Source: Flexivirga meconopsidis (lineage in GTDB: Bacteria > Actinomycetota > Actinomycetes > Actinomycetales > Dermatophilaceae). Taken from it: a stretch of DNA of 64,000 nucleotides. A program made the position numbers and the translations under genes. This document shows positions 63,778-64,000 of this stretch, in pieces. Position 1 is the first letter of the stretch. Each line of letters begins with the position of its first letter. The notes under the pieces were generated by a model. It was not told the origin of the DNA and ran no database searches. It worked only from the letters and a program-made list of their open reading frames with translations. Location of the stretch: contig NZ_JAOBQJ010000005.1 of the NCBI RefSeq assembly GCF_026162425.1, positions 504,638 to 568,637 on the forward strand. The letters run 5' to 3'.

Positions 63778-64000
63778 GTGGTTCTTCCTCCTCCGGGCGC
63801 GGGGCCGTCTCGGCTGCGGGCAACGGATCGCAATCTTGCCACCCGAGCCGGTGACGCAACGCCTGCGGCGTCCACCGCTGGTCGATCCCGAGCTCGCTCG
63901 TTGCGACCCGCTGCGCATCGGCGGGGTCCACCTGCGGGGTGTGCAGTTGCGGGAACAGGCGCAGCTGCCGGGCCATGCCGCCGAGTACGGCGTGGTCGTT
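63764..64000 (-). CDS. NHWYG-family protein, paralogue 3 (C-terminus only)
   Basis: The last 78 residues of a gene that runs off the right edge. LFPQLHTPQVDPADAQRVATSELG aligns with TFPQMRGEHLDPGAAQATADRELG of paralogue 2, and ALRHRLGWQD with ELRLALGWQH. It continues open to position 64000 with no start needed (an internal ATG at 63976 is not the likely start). It overlaps paralogue 2 by 14 bp, so the genes are cotranscribed. The tail (AAETAPRPEEEEPRG) is acidic and unlike the others. Confidence 0.7.
   Translation of the reverse strand, partial: NDHAVLGGMARQLRLFPQLHTPQVDPADAQRVATSELGIDQRWTPQALRHRLGWQDCDPLPAAETAPRPEEEEPRGLQ

Noticed and set aside
43342-64000. Right-hand glycan region as a recently acquired genomic island
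   Set aside because: No integrase, tRNA, flanking repeat or composition break was seen, and the iterated octamer continues through it at the same density as in the core.

Overview
This 64 kb window is chromosomal DNA from a high-GC Gram-positive bacterium (Actinomycetota). The gene set points to Micrococcales, probably near Dermacoccaceae or Intrasporangiaceae. Pointers are mycothione reductase (mycothiol chemistry), WhiB, MtrAB-LpqB, F420 genes (fbiA, fbiB), Rv3235-type and DUF3499 proteins, and two ligases resembling peptidoglycan D-aspartate ligases (suggesting a bridged lysine-type wall). Placement at family level is inference. No tRNA, rRNA, IS element, prophage or CRISPR array was seen, and no gene-free stretch exceeds about 210 bp.

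Left third (1-27 kb), conserved core. A LysM protein and an Rv3235-type protein face secA1. Two adjacent genes encode seven tandem GNAT domains. On the minus strand, comF then hpf and an orphan LuxR-type response regulator follow; further right come mtrA-mtrB-lpqB and sahH, which ends in a strong hairpin terminator. A BioQ-like TetR gene (plus a DinB-like gene) diverges from bioB-bioA-bioF-bioD, with a perfect BioQ-type palindrome between them. An HNH/DUF222 protein, a DUF808 membrane protein, mycothione reductase and an MFS exporter complete this part.

Middle (27-43 kb). An XRE-family regulator precedes an unknown gene. On the minus strand a chain runs pmmA, a Trm112-like gene, a SIS-domain gene, kynA and kynU. 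DUF3499, a degenerate zincin-like gene, a Rossmann-fold protein, the DUF5719/giant GT2 pair, whiB2, fbiA and fbiB follow. This is the usual actinobacterial order around whiB2 and the F420 genes, but with the kyn genes inserted and a shortened fbiB.

Right third (43-64 kb), envelope glycan region. It holds two ATP-grasp ligases, a DegT-type aminotransferase, a DNA glycosylase, a polysialyltransferase-like protein, two GT2 enzymes, an acyl-carrier-protein/AMP-ligase/SDR operon diverging from pseH-pseI (pseudaminic-type nonulosonic acid synthesis), three large proteins with coiled-coil tails, and three paralogues of an unrecognised 'NHWYG' family, the last cut by the window end. Together these suggest synthesis of an acylated nonulosonate-containing surface polymer.

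Across the whole window one non-palindromic octamer, GTATGNCG, recurs about 75 times on both strands, in all reading contexts. About 75 of the 80 GTATG pentamers found by eye lie in it. This highly iterated word is the most striking signal that the gene annotation does not explain.
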